From: Bacteroidales bacterium
Lineage (GTDB): Bacteria; Bacteroidota; Bacteroidia; Bacteroidales; VadinHA17
Direction: 5' to 3'
NCBI GenBank assembly: GCA_019429325.1
Contig: JAHYJA010000006.1
Coordinates: forward strand, 1 to 43,842
DNA: 43,842 bases
Numbering within the stretch: position 1 is the stretch's first letter; each line of letters starts with the position of its first letter. Below the pieces are notes generated by a model. The model was not told the origin of the DNA, made no database searches, and worked only from the letters and a program-made list of their open reading frames with translations. A program made the position numbers and the translations under genes. This document shows, piece after piece, positions 1 through 8,524 of the stretch.

Positions 1-10
1 AGGGTAGTGT

Positions 11-52
11 GCGAAGCAGAGTGAGCGATGAGCGGAAAGCGTAAAGCGTAGA
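11..52 (+). repeat. Degenerate heptad array, copy A
   Basis: Six consecutive 7-bp units starting at 11: gcgaagc, agagtga, gcgatga, gcggaaa, gcgtaaa, gcgtaga. The period is exactly 7 with GCG at most unit starts. The last unit, gcgtaga, also occurs in the arrays at 36873-36928 and (reverse complement) 41681-41729. The array lies just upstream of the first gene and may extend past the left edge of the window. Function unknown. Confidence 0.6.
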
Positions 53-94
53 GATAAAAGAGTAAGATATAAAAACACAAAACATAATAGTATT

Positions 95-1435
95 ATGCAC
101 AGTATTGACAGGAGGAAATTCATAGGGAGGGCGGCACTGACGGGCATAGGACTGGCAGGTGCAGGGGCCCTGGTGGCGTCATGCGGGAGGAAACTGCCTG
201 ATCCGAAGGAGCTTGGACTGCCGCCGATACTTCGGGGTGCGCCCAGAGGCCGTAAACTCAGGGCAGGTCTTGTAGGAGCGGGAGCAAGAGGCACGGGAGC
301 CGCGATCAATTTCATCAGTGCGGGCCCCGATCTTGAGATTATAGCCCTTGCCGATGTTTTCCAGGACAAGATCGATGCCTGCAGGGAGCGTTTTGCCTCG
401 TTTGATCTTCCAATCCCCGAGGAGAACTGCTTCACGGGGTTTGACGGCTACAAGAAGCTGATGGCGATGACTGACGTAGATGTAGTATTGCTGGCGACAC
501 CGCCTCAGTTCCGTCCCGATCATTTTCTTGAGGCGGTCATTAACAACAAGCATGTATTCATGGAAAAGCCCGTGGCGGTCGATCCGGTGGGTATACGGTC
601 GGTTATAACGACTGCCCGGAAGGCTCAGGCGATAGGACTTTGTGTTGTTACAGGCACCCAGCGGCGTCATCAGGAGGATTATATAGAGACCTACAGGCAG
701 GTAGCCTCCGGAGCTATAGGTACTATCACCTCAGCGAAGGCCTACTGGAACCAGGATCATGTATGGTTCCGCCTGCGTGAGAAGGGCTGGGACGATATGG
801 AATATATGATACGCAACTGGAACAATTTCTGCTGGCTATGCGGGGATCATATACTTGACACCCATGTACATAACATAGATGTTGTGAACTGGTTCATTGG
901 CAGGGTCCCGGAGAAGGCAATCGGCTACGGAGGGCGTCACCGGAGGGTTACGGGCGACCAGTATGATTTTTTCAGCATTGATTTTGATTACGGGAACGGG
1001 GTAAGCTCACACAGCATGTGCCGCCAGATAGACAGCTGTGCGAACGGTACGGGAGAGATAATAATGGGTACGGAGGGTTACACCAACTGCGAGAACACTA
1101 TCTGGGACCTGAAAGGAAATGTTAAATGGAAGTTTGAGTACCCGGGTGACGAGTACGGCAATCCTATGACTACTCTTAAGATACCACCCTATGTCCAGGA
1201 GCACATGCATCTGGTGCATGCGATCAGGACAGGCGATTATGTCAATGAGGCGGAGCAGACTGCGTACTCGACGCTGACCGCTATTATGGGCAGGACGGCG
1301 GCCTACACGGGCAGGCTTATCACCTGGGATGAAATCCTCAGATCGGACATGGACCTTGGTCCTGAAGTTATTGAGTTCGGTCCGGTCGATATGGTCTTTG
1401 AAACACCAATACCGGGAACACCTGTGGCTATCTGA
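95..1435 (+). CDS. Tat-exported lipoprotein, Gfo/Idh/MocA family oxidoreductase
   Basis: A 446-residue NAD(P)-dependent sugar or polyol dehydrogenase of the Gfo/Idh/MocA family. The N-terminus carries a twin-arginine motif (RRKFIG, residues 6-11), a hydrophobic stretch and a lipobox ending at Cys30 (VASC). The product is therefore probably exported folded with its cofactor and lipid-anchored. The Rossmann motif GAGARG is at 61-66 and the family EKP motif at 157-159; the C-terminal half is the alpha/beta substrate-binding domain. The ATG at 95 is the only start that retains the full Tat signal. It is the first gene of a probable six-gene operon, 44 nt before a second Tat oxidoreductase. The substrate is not readable from sequence; in Bacteroidota such exported enzymes are linked to glycoside or keto-sugar metabolism. 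Confidence 0.88.
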   Translation: MHSIDRRKFIGRAALTGIGLAGAGALVASCGRKLPDPKELGLPPILRGAPRGRKLRAGLVGAGARGTGAAINFISAGPDLEIIALADVFQDKIDACRERFASFDLPIPEENCFTGFDGYKKLMAMTDVDVVLLATPPQFRPDHFLEAVINNKHVFMEKPVAVDPVGIRSVITTARKAQAIGLCVVTGTQRRHQEDYIETYRQVASGAIGTITSAKAYWNQDHVWFRLREKGWDDMEYMIRNWNNFCWLCGDHILDTHVHNIDVVNWFIGRVPEKAIGYGGRHRRVTGDQYDFFSIDFDYGNGVSSHSMCRQIDSCANGTGEIIMGTEGYTNCENTIWDLKGNVKWKFEYPGDEYGNPMTTLKIPPYVQEHMHLVHAIRTGDYVNEAEQTAYSTLTAIMGRTAAYTGRLITWDEILRSDMDLGPEVIEFGPVDMVFETPIPGTPVAI

Positions 1436-1479
1436 TTCAGACAAAATACAGTATTTACAATCAACCAAATTTATCCGAT

Positions 1480-2793
1480 ATGTTAAGAAAAACCTCAAGA
1501 AGAGCATTCGTAAAGCGCTCTGCAACTGCTGTTGCCGGAGCTTTTGTGCTCCCTCAGATCGTTCCTTCCTCAGTCTTTGGGATGGGAGGGAAGCTTGCCC
1601 CGAGCGACAGGATTATTATTGGTGCCATTGGCACGGGATCGCAGGGAATGAGCAACATGAGAGATTTTTTGCGACTGGGTGACCAGCTGCAGTTTGTTGC
1701 TGTTTGTGACGTTGATGCCCTCCGTCTTTCGAAAGCCAGGGAGACTGTTGACGGAGCCAACAAGAACAATGACTGCCGCACTTACATGGATTACCGTGAG
1801 TTCCTCGAGAAAGAGAAGCTGGATGCCGTCTCAATAGCCTTGCCCGATCACTGGCACGGGATAATATATACAGAAACAATAAACAAAAAAGTGGCTGTTT
1901 ATGGTGAAAAACCGATCAGCCGCACAATTGCAGACGGACAGACCATAGTGAAAGCATGCAGGAAGAACAACACTATATGGCAGACAGGGAGTTGGCAGCG
2001 CTCCCTCCCGAATTTCCACCGCGGTGCAGAACTGGCAATCAATGGAAGGGTAGGCAAGATAAGTCATATAGAGGTTGGCCTTCCGGATGGAGGAAGGGGT
2101 ATCGGCACTCCTCCCGTGAAGGATGTTCCTCCGGAACTTGACTGGGACATGTGGCTTGGCCCGGCCCTGGAAGTACCATACCGGGGTGTGGCCCACTGGG
2201 ACTGGCGGTGGATACTCGATTATTCAGGCGGTCAGCTCACCGACTGGGCAGGACATCACATCGACATCGCTAACTGGGGAGCCGGGCTGGAGAATACCGG
2301 TCCTGTTGAGATTAGCGGAACAGGTGTTTACCCTGTTGATGGAATCTTTAATGCACCGGTGGAATATGATTTTATCTGCAAATATGCCAACGGTATTGAA
2401 ATGCGGGTTGCCAATTCATCAAGGCTTATCCATGGAATGGGCACGACATGGTATGGTGAGCTTGGCTGGGTCCACACCAACCGCGGGAACCAGCTTACAG
2501 CCTCCGACCCCGGTATCCTTGAAGAAGTTATCGGTGAGAATGAAATTAAGCTGTACAAAAGCGAGAATCACTGGCAAAACTTTATCGATTGCATCCGTAC
2601 AGGCAGGGAAACCATATCACCAATTGAAGGTGCATACCGTGCAATATCAGTTGCACTGCTGGGTGAAATAGCGATGACCACAGGCGAAACAATAAAATGG
2701 GATCCCGAAAAGGAAGTGATTATCGGGAACCCGAGAGCCAGCCGCCTGCTCAGCCGCCCTTACCGGAAACCATGGACATTACCAACCGTTTAA
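1480..2793 (+). CDS. Tat-exported Gfo/Idh/MocA family oxidoreductase
   Basis: A 437-residue member of the same superfamily as the preceding gene but clearly divergent from it. The twin-arginine motif is RRAFVK (7-12), followed by a hydrophobic stretch and a likely signal peptidase I site near residue 34; there is no lipobox, so this one is predicted soluble in the periplasm. The dinucleotide motif GTGSQG is at 51-56 and the EKP motif (GEKPIS) at 143-145. The C-terminal domain is rich in Trp and Gly, as in Bacteroidota sugar dehydrogenases of this type. It is followed after 12 nt by a ThuA-domain gene. Tat export fits an enzyme that must bind NAD(P) in the cytoplasm before secretion. Substrate unknown. 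Confidence 0.88.
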   Translation: MLRKTSRRAFVKRSATAVAGAFVLPQIVPSSVFGMGGKLAPSDRIIIGAIGTGSQGMSNMRDFLRLGDQLQFVAVCDVDALRLSKARETVDGANKNNDCRTYMDYREFLEKEKLDAVSIALPDHWHGIIYTETINKKVAVYGEKPISRTIADGQTIVKACRKNNTIWQTGSWQRSLPNFHRGAELAINGRVGKISHIEVGLPDGGRGIGTPPVKDVPPELDWDMWLGPALEVPYRGVAHWDWRWILDYSGGQLTDWAGHHIDIANWGAGLENTGPVEISGTGVYPVDGIFNAPVEYDFICKYANGIEMRVANSSRLIHGMGTTWYGELGWVHTNRGNQLTASDPGILEEVIGENEIKLYKSENHWQNFIDCIRTGRETISPIEGAYRAISVALLGEIAMTTGETIKWDPEKEVIIGNPRASRLLSRPYRKPWTLPTV

Positions 2794-2805
2794 AACAAGC
2801 AAGAG

Positions 2806-4017
2806 ATGAAGAAACAATATATTATTTTACTGATAGTTGCAGGAATATTTGCGTTTTTTACCACCTGCAGTGACACCGGAAAATACAAGGCGCTTATTAT
2901 TACCGGACAGGCTGAGCATGACTGGCAGACAAGCTCTGCTATCCTTAAGAAACTGCTTGATCAGACCGGCTTGTTCAACACAAGGATATTGTCAACTCCT
3001 GAAAAAGGGGGTGAGATGTCAGCTTTTAATCCGGCATTCTCAAAATACCGGCTTGTGGTTCTCGATTACAATGGTGAGCCGTGGCCGGAAAATGTTAAGA
3101 CCGCTTTCGTCGATTATGTTAATAAAGGAGGCGGAGTGGTTGTATATAACGAATCCGGCAACGCATTCCCTGACTGGAAGGAGTATAACCAGATGATCGG
3201 TCTGGGAGGAGGCGAAGGCCGTGACCAGAGTGCCGGACCATATGTTTATTTCAGAAGGAATGAAATGATTATCGATACTACCGCCAGACTGTCTGCTCCG
3301 GCCGTCCCCAGCCAGGAATTTGAAATAAGAAATAAAATAACTGATCATCCGGTTACTGCAGGTCTGCCTGCCAGATGGCTTCATGGAAGCGACATGCTCT
3401 CAGGCCCCATGCGTGGTCCTGCGATCAGTCTGGATATTCTGGCAACTGCCTGGTCAGATCCAAGAGCCCAGGGTTCCGGCAGGGAGGAACCGGCTTTGAT
3501 GGTCATTGCCTACGGGAAGGGAAAGATATTCCACACCACACTTGGCTACCCGCAGGACGGAGGCGGCCCGGCACTCGAATGCACAGGATTCATAACCACA
3601 TTCCAGAGAGGCGCAGAATGGGTTGTTACAGGCAATGTAACCCAACCGGTTCCGCTCGATTTTCCGAGCGCTGCAGCTGCGTCACTCCGGCCGGGATTAG
3701 TGGTGCCAACGCCCGGTGAGGTAATGAAGAATCTTGGGAATTATGATATTCAGAAGAGCACAAGATATTTTACGCTTCTTCAGAATTACATACGCCAGGC
3801 AGGCGGTGATGAGAAATCACTGCTTAATTATGAAAAAATGATGGTAAAGGTCCTCAAGGCTCCGGAAACAACAGTAGAGGCTAAAAAGCTACTGCTCCGT
3901 GAACTCAGCTGGATGGGATCGGATTATTGTGTTTCCGCGATCAGGGATCTGGCCGGGAATGCAGAATTGCAGGGTGAGGCAGAATTTGCCCTGGCAAGGT
4001 TGGAGGCGACTAAGTAA
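2806..4017 (+). CDS. ThuA-domain protein, probable lipoprotein
   Basis: A 403-residue protein with a short signal peptide and a candidate lipid-attachment Cys21 (context FFTTC, not an ideal lipobox). A ThuA-like domain (trehalose-utilisation/class I glutamine amidotransferase-like fold) covers roughly residues 27-250, starting KALIITGQ and including GEG-type loops. The last ~90 residues are helical and HEAT-like. In Bacteroidota ThuA-domain proteins frequently neighbour Gfo/Idh/MocA oxidoreductases and sugar isomerases, as here, and are presumed to act on oxidised sugars or glycosides; no catalytic role is proven by the sequence. The gene starts 12 nt after the upstream stop and ends 11 nt before the next gene, so it is almost certainly co-transcribed. 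Confidence 0.85.
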   Translation: MKKQYIILLIVAGIFAFFTTCSDTGKYKALIITGQAEHDWQTSSAILKKLLDQTGLFNTRILSTPEKGGEMSAFNPAFSKYRLVVLDYNGEPWPENVKTAFVDYVNKGGGVVVYNESGNAFPDWKEYNQMIGLGGGEGRDQSAGPYVYFRRNEMIIDTTARLSAPAVPSQEFEIRNKITDHPVTAGLPARWLHGSDMLSGPMRGPAISLDILATAWSDPRAQGSGREEPALMVIAYGKGKIFHTTLGYPQDGGGPALECTGFITTFQRGAEWVVTGNVTQPVPLDFPSAAAASLRPGLVVPTPGEVMKNLGNYDIQKSTRYFTLLQNYIRQAGGDEKSLLNYEKMMVKVLKAPETTVEAKKLLLRELSWMGSDYCVSAIRDLAGNAELQGEAEFALARLEATK

Positions 4018-4028
4018 AAATAATATTG

Positions 4029-4955
4029 ATGCTTTCGCTGGTTATACCGATTTTCAACGAAGAGAAACTGATCGATGAGCTGGTAAAACGGACCATATCA
4101 GCCATTGAATCCTTTGCTTCAGACTATGAGGTGATATTCGTTGATGACGGCAGTACTGATCTAAGCCTGGATAAGCTGCTCGGGTGGCAGGAGCGTCATA
4201 AGAAGATCAGGATAATATCCCTTTCAAAGAACTTCGGCCACCAGGCAGCCTACAGCGCAGGACTGGATCATGCAAGGGGAGACCTCGTTGCCATGATGGA
4301 CGGCGATCTGCAGGATCCTCCCGAGCTACTTGGTAAGATGTACCTTAAAATAACAGAAGAAGGGTATGATATAGTCAGCGGAAGGAAGACCGGACGGAAG
4401 GGTAAAAAGGGTCGCAACCTGGGGGCATTTCTGTTTCATCTTCTCTTCAGCAGGATAGGCGATATTGCCAACATCGAAAACTTTGGCAATTTCTCATTGA
4501 TGAACAGGAATGCTGCCGATGCCCTCCTGAGCATGAAGGAAAAAGTCCGCTACCTTCCCGGATTGAGGACTTTTATTGGTTTCAGGCAGGGATCCGTCGA
4601 TTTCGTAAGGGACGACCGCTTTAAAGGGAAGCCTAAAATGAGCCTCCGGAAATTGTTTTTTCTGGCCACTGATGCCATTTTTTCATTTTCGGGCTTCCCT
4701 ATACGGTTCTGCCTCGTAATGGGAGCCATCGGCACCGCGTTATTTATGGCGGCCGGAGCCTATGTTATCATAGCCGGAATTGCCGGATTTGCAGAACCCG
4801 GATGGTCATCCGTTTTGCTCAGCATCTTTTTTCTGGGATCTGTACAACTTGTATTCCTGGGAGTTCTGGGGGAATATATATTCAGAAACTACAAAGAGTC
4901 ACAGAACAGGCCTCTCTATTTTGTCAGGAAAATCTATGACGGCACGCAGGATTAA
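4029..4955 (+). CDS. GT2 glycosyltransferase, DPM1/GtrB-like (polyprenyl-phosphate sugar synthase)
   Basis: An inner-membrane family 2 glycosyltransferase expected to transfer a sugar from a nucleotide donor to polyprenyl phosphate. Counted from the ATG at 4029 (308 residues), the motif VDDGSTD lies at 38-44 and the metal-binding/catalytic DGDLQDPPE at 91-99. Two hydrophobic segments at about 225-250 and 262-285 form the membrane hairpin typical of GtrB/DPM1-like enzymes. A TTG directly before the ATG is possible but unnecessary. The next gene, a polytopic glycosyltransferase of the kind that uses polyprenyl-phosphate sugars, starts 2 nt after this stop, so the pair probably works as donor synthase and transferase. 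The final acceptor is unknown. Confidence 0.87.
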   Translation: MLSLVIPIFNEEKLIDELVKRTISAIESFASDYEVIFVDDGSTDLSLDKLLGWQERHKKIRIISLSKNFGHQAAYSAGLDHARGDLVAMMDGDLQDPPELLGKMYLKITEEGYDIVSGRKTGRKGKKGRNLGAFLFHLLFSRIGDIANIENFGNFSLMNRNAADALLSMKEKVRYLPGLRTFIGFRQGSVDFVRDDRFKGKPKMSLRKLFFLATDAIFSFSGFPIRFCLVMGAIGTALFMAAGAYVIIAGIAGFAEPGWSSVLLSIFFLGSVQLVFLGVLGEYIFRNYKESQNRPLYFVRKIYDGTQD

Positions 4956-4957
4956 GG

Positions 4958-7024
4958 ATGAACAGGTTAAGATTGAAATATATCTTTTTCGCATTCGCTG
5001 CACTGTTGCTGATTATAATGGTTATTCTGAGCAGAAATGCAGGAATAACATGCGATGAAGTTCTCCATTATAATCATTCGGTAGCCGTATACGAATATTT
5101 TGCAACCCAGGGTGAAGACCGGTCGGCTCTTGAGACACCTCTTACCCATCTGAAGTACTACGGCCAGTTCTATGATAATTTTGTGACCTTTCTCATAAAC
5201 TGGTTCAGTATTGATGATATCTACGGCTTCCGCCATCTGATGAGCTCACTTGCCGGATGGCTGACTGTTTTTGTCACTGCACTTCTCGCAGTATGGCTTT
5301 CAGGTTACAGGACAGGCATAATAGTGCTCCTGCTCTTTGCTGTTTCGCCAACATTCATGGGCCATGCCCAGAATAACCTTAAAGATGTTCCTTTTGCACT
5401 CTCATATATCGCCGGTACATTCTTTATCCTGAAAGTGCTTTTCCCCAAAGCGGATAGAGTCAGGTTTGCTGACATACTGTTTTTAATTTTGAGCATCGGC
5501 TTTTCCATCAGCATCAGGGCAGGAGGATTGCTTCTGATTTGCTATCTTGTTCTTTTCTTTTTCATAATAGCTTTCTACAACAGAATAAATGAAGGGAAGA
5601 TTGATTTTGGCGAGTATGGTAAAAGACTGATCATTATTGTATTAGTTTCCTTTTCCGCTTATTTCGCAGGAATACTCCTATGGCCCTTTGCCCTTGAATC
5701 CCCGTTCAGGAACGTGATCACCTCATACCGTGTAATGGCCCACTTCCCCGATACTTTCAGGCAGATCTTTGAAGGGAAAACAGAATGGTCCGACTTTATG
5801 CCATGGTACTACCTTCCAAAATCAATGGCCATAACAATTCCAATAGTCGTCTTTGCGGGTGTCGTGATTTTCTTTGCCTGTACAAAGAGGATACTGAATT
5901 CCGGCAAAGTCATGATCTGGTTGATTATCCTTTTTACAATCGTTTTTCCGGTAATATTTGCCATTGTGCAGAGATCGAATCTTTACAGTTCCTGGCGGCA
6001 GTTCCTTTTTGTGTACCCTGCAATAATCCTGATCTCTGCAACCGGATTCTCCTCACTCCCTGATTGTCTGAAGAAAAAACACTCCAGATGGGTACTTATA
6101 GCATTAGCCGGACTCCTTTCAATACATCCGCTCAGGTTCATGGCTGCCAACCCATCTTATTATTACCTTTATTATAATCAGTTTATCGGAGGGTTAAAGG
6201 GCGCCTATGGGAATTACGAGACTGATTATTACTATGTGAGCCAGACTGAGGCCTCTGAATGGCTGATCAACTATCTCTCTGCAAACAAAACAGATACGGC
6301 TATTGTTAAGGCCACATATTCAGTGTTATGGCAATTCAGGGATCATCCTGCCATTAAAACCTCCTACTTCAGATACGAAGAGAGAAGCCAGCACGACTGG
6401 GACTACGCCATCGTTGTCAACAGGTATATTCCGCCTTATCAGCTGAGGAACGGAATCTGGCCGCCCGGAAATGCCATACATCTGATATATGCCGATGCTG
6501 TTCCTGTTTGTGCCGTTCTTGAAAGAAGATCTAAAAATGATTATTATGGATATGAGGCACTGAACTCGGGCCAGACCGGCAAGGCGATTGAATACTTTGA
6601 AAAAGCAATACGTGATGATGACAGGAATGAAATGATTTTTTATAATTTTGCGGCAGCTCTGTATACAGACGGACAAAGCGGAAGAGCGGACTCTTTGCTG
6701 AGAAAGGGACTGGAGGTTAATCCCGGTTTCGAGCCGATCATTATGTATCTGGGAAATATCGCAGCTGCAGAGGGCAGGAATGATGAGGCGATCATGTTCT
6801 ATGAAAGAGTGACAGGCATTAACCGGAAATATTTTCAAGCTTATGTGGCCCTGTCAGGGCTGGTGGCTGAAAATGATATCCGGAAGGCCCGAAGCATACT
6901 CAGGGAATGTCTTGTTTTGAATCCGCAATACAAGCCTGCTGTTGAAGCACTGGCGGATACTTACAGGCAGAGTGATCCTGAGATTGCCGGGAAATATGAC
7001 GAACTTGCACGTTCAATTAAATAA
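4958..7024 (+). CDS. GT-C membrane glycosyltransferase with C-terminal TPR domain
   Basis: A 688-residue polytopic membrane protein. The N-terminal ~430 residues hold about 9-11 hydrophobic helices, with an acidic motif (TCDEVLHY, residues ~31-38) in the first extracytoplasmic loop, the position of the catalytic acidic residues in GT39/GT83-type GT-C enzymes. A soluble region follows, then tetratricopeptide repeats from about 525 to 685 (for example AIEYFEKAIRDD, ADSLLRKGLEVNP, AIMFYERVTGINR). A polyprenyl-phosphate-sugar-dependent transferase role is inferred from the fold and the adjacent GT2 gene. The TPRs would face the periplasm and could bind a protein partner or acceptor. The specific glycan or protein substrate cannot be assigned. 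Confidence 0.8.
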   Translation: MNRLRLKYIFFAFAALLLIIMVILSRNAGITCDEVLHYNHSVAVYEYFATQGEDRSALETPLTHLKYYGQFYDNFVTFLINWFSIDDIYGFRHLMSSLAGWLTVFVTALLAVWLSGYRTGIIVLLLFAVSPTFMGHAQNNLKDVPFALSYIAGTFFILKVLFPKADRVRFADILFLILSIGFSISIRAGGLLLICYLVLFFFIIAFYNRINEGKIDFGEYGKRLIIIVLVSFSAYFAGILLWPFALESPFRNVITSYRVMAHFPDTFRQIFEGKTEWSDFMPWYYLPKSMAITIPIVVFAGVVIFFACTKRILNSGKVMIWLIILFTIVFPVIFAIVQRSNLYSSWRQFLFVYPAIILISATGFSSLPDCLKKKHSRWVLIALAGLLSIHPLRFMAANPSYYYLYYNQFIGGLKGAYGNYETDYYYVSQTEASEWLINYLSANKTDTAIVKATYSVLWQFRDHPAIKTSYFRYEERSQHDWDYAIVVNRYIPPYQLRNGIWPPGNAIHLIYADAVPVCAVLERRSKNDYYGYEALNSGQTGKAIEYFEKAIRDDDRNEMIFYNFAAALYTDGQSGRADSLLRKGLEVNPGFEPIIMYLGNIAAAEGRNDEAIMFYERVTGINRKYFQAYVALSGLVAENDIRKARSILRECLVLNPQYKPAVEALADTYRQSDPEIAGKYDELARSIK

Positions 7025-7032
7025 TATATAGA

Positions 7033-7302
7033 ATGAAAAGAGTTTTTTTACTTGTTGCTTTATCAGCAATTCTTTTATCCGGGGGGATTAAATACGGAAT
7101 TTCACAAGAGCAACCTGTGCCACAGAAGGATACGGTAAACATTGACACTGATGCAAAACCTACCTTCTATTACGCTGTCGAGGATGAGGAAGAGGGTACG
7201 GAAAGCGGAAAGGAAAAAGGATCCGCCGGCCTTATTGCAATTATTGCAGCAGTAGTTGTAGCCGGCGGAGTCGGATTCTTCCTGTTAAAGAAAAAGAAAT
7301 AG
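7033..7302 (+). CDS. Small membrane protein with C-terminal anchor and Lys tail (unknown function)
   Basis: 89 residues, not recognised as a named family. It has a signal peptide (about residues 1-24), a short segment containing the acidic stretch EDEEEG, then a Gly/Ala/Val-rich transmembrane helix (about 66-85) and a terminal KKKK. The predicted topology is N-terminus outside and a four-residue basic tail in the cytoplasm. The layout resembles single-pass anchors and, loosely, C-terminal sorting tails, but no sorting motif is recognisable. It starts 8 nt after the GT-C gene, so it is probably co-expressed and might be a partner or substrate of that enzyme. Base composition and the ATG start look like a genuine gene. 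Confidence 0.65.
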   Translation: MKRVFLLVALSAILLSGGIKYGISQEQPVPQKDTVNIDTDAKPTFYYAVEDEEEGTESGKEKGSAGLIAIIAAVVVAGGVGFFLLKKKK

Positions 7303-7313
7303 GGTTATTTATC

Positions 7314-7340
7314 AAGCCCTGCAACCATGTTGACGGGCTT
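7314..7340. terminator. Bidirectional terminator hairpin between convergent operons
   Basis: AAGCCC (7314-7319) pairs with GGGCTT (7335-7340), and inside it CAAC (7322-7325) pairs with GTTG (7329-7332) around a 3-nt loop, with a 2x2 internal loop between the stems. It sits between the 3' ends of the plus-strand operon ending at 7302 and the minus-strand operon ending at 7340. There is no strong T-tract on either side, so efficiency is uncertain. Confidence 0.5.
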
Positions 7341-8476
7341 CATTCAACTTTAACCCAGACATTCCCGTTCGCGTTCGATTTAACGACCGAATGAATGAAC
7401 TGCATACCCCTGACACCGTCATGGACGGTCGGGAACTCTCCCGGGATAAAAGATTCCCCCCTTATAGCTTTGGCGGCGCCTTTGTAAATATTTGCAAGGG
7501 CTTCATATATTCCTTCCGGGTGTCCTGCCGGCATTGTGTGACTCTCTTCGGCAAATCTGTCATTGTATCCGTGAGCCGGTTTAAAAATCTTTGTGGGTTC
7601 TGAATCACTCAGCATGTAGAGGTAATTCGGATCCTCCTGGGCCCACTTCAGACTTGCTTTTGATCCATAAACCGCTATGGTAATGCAGTTCTCTTCTCCT
7701 CCGCATACCTGGCTTGCCCTGATAACTCCCTTAAGGTTTTTGCCAAAACGAAGAAGCACCGTGCCGTCGAGATCGAGCTCGATATTTTCCTTGACAGGAT
7801 TAAGGTCGGAGAGAACCTCTTTCACTTCCAGTCCCGTTGTGTATTCTATCAGGTTAAAGGCATGAACTCCTATATCTCCCATGCAACTGCTTACACCTGC
7901 ATGTTTCGGGTCAAGTCTCCAGACACCTGTGATGCGACTGCCGGTTCCATGAATAATTGAGTTGATCCATCCCTGATAGTATTGTGCATCAATTCTCTGT
8001 ATAGTTCCAAGTGCTCCGGTGGCAATAATATCCCTCATTTGCCGGACCATCGGATAGCCTGTGTAGGTATGAGTTAGGGCAAAGGTAAGACCTTTCTCAG
8101 CAACCAGCTTTTCAAGGTCCAGCGCTTCCTCAACAGTCATTGTCATAGGTTTTTCACAGACAAGATGGAACCCGTTGCTGAGGAGTTTCTTTGCAAACGG
8201 ATAGTGAAGGGCATTGGGCGTGACAATGGCAACAACCTCCATCCGCCGGCCGGCAGGAAGCTGAAGCTCTGACTTAATAAGGTCATCGACGCTCTCATAA
8301 CAGCGCGTCAGGTCAATTCCTTCATTTCGGGCAAACTCTTTGCTCTTTTCATAATCCACATCAAAAACGCCTCCAACCAGTTCATAATCATTGCAGATCC
8401 GTGAGGCGCGGCGGTGAGCATCACCGATAAAGGCTCCCAGCCCGCCGCCAATCATTCCCAGTTTCAATTTATTCAT
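7340..8476 (-). CDS. Cytoplasmic Gfo/Idh/MocA family oxidoreductase
   Basis: A 378-residue NAD(P)-dependent dehydrogenase without a signal sequence. The Rossmann motif (MIGGGLGAFIG) is at the N-terminus, CEKPMTM carries the EKP motif near 124-130, and a central region includes a GDIGVHAFNL segment with the His typical of the catalytic site. Homologues act on inositols, sugars or amino-sugars; the substrate cannot be read here. It is the last gene of a three-gene minus-strand operon, after a TIM-barrel isomerase and an MFS permease. This suggests uptake of a sugar-like compound followed by epimerisation or oxidation. It is a distinct paralogue of the two exported enzymes at 95-2793. Confidence 0.87.
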   Translation of the reverse strand: MNKLKLGMIGGGLGAFIGDAHRRASRICNDYELVGGVFDVDYEKSKEFARNEGIDLTRCYESVDDLIKSELQLPAGRRMEVVAIVTPNALHYPFAKKLLSNGFHLVCEKPMTMTVEEALDLEKLVAEKGLTFALTHTYTGYPMVRQMRDIIATGALGTIQRIDAQYYQGWINSIIHGTGSRITGVWRLDPKHAGVSSCMGDIGVHAFNLIEYTTGLEVKEVLSDLNPVKENIELDLDGTVLLRFGKNLKGVIRASQVCGGEENCITIAVYGSKASLKWAQEDPNYLYMLSDSEPTKIFKPAHGYNDRFAEESHTMPAGHPEGIYEALANIYKGAAKAIRGESFIPGEFPTVHDGVRGMQFIHSVVKSNANGNVWVKVE

Positions 8477-8524
8477 CGCAGATTTTATTTTATTAATTAT
8501 GTCCTTGCTTAAAAGGTCTCAGAA

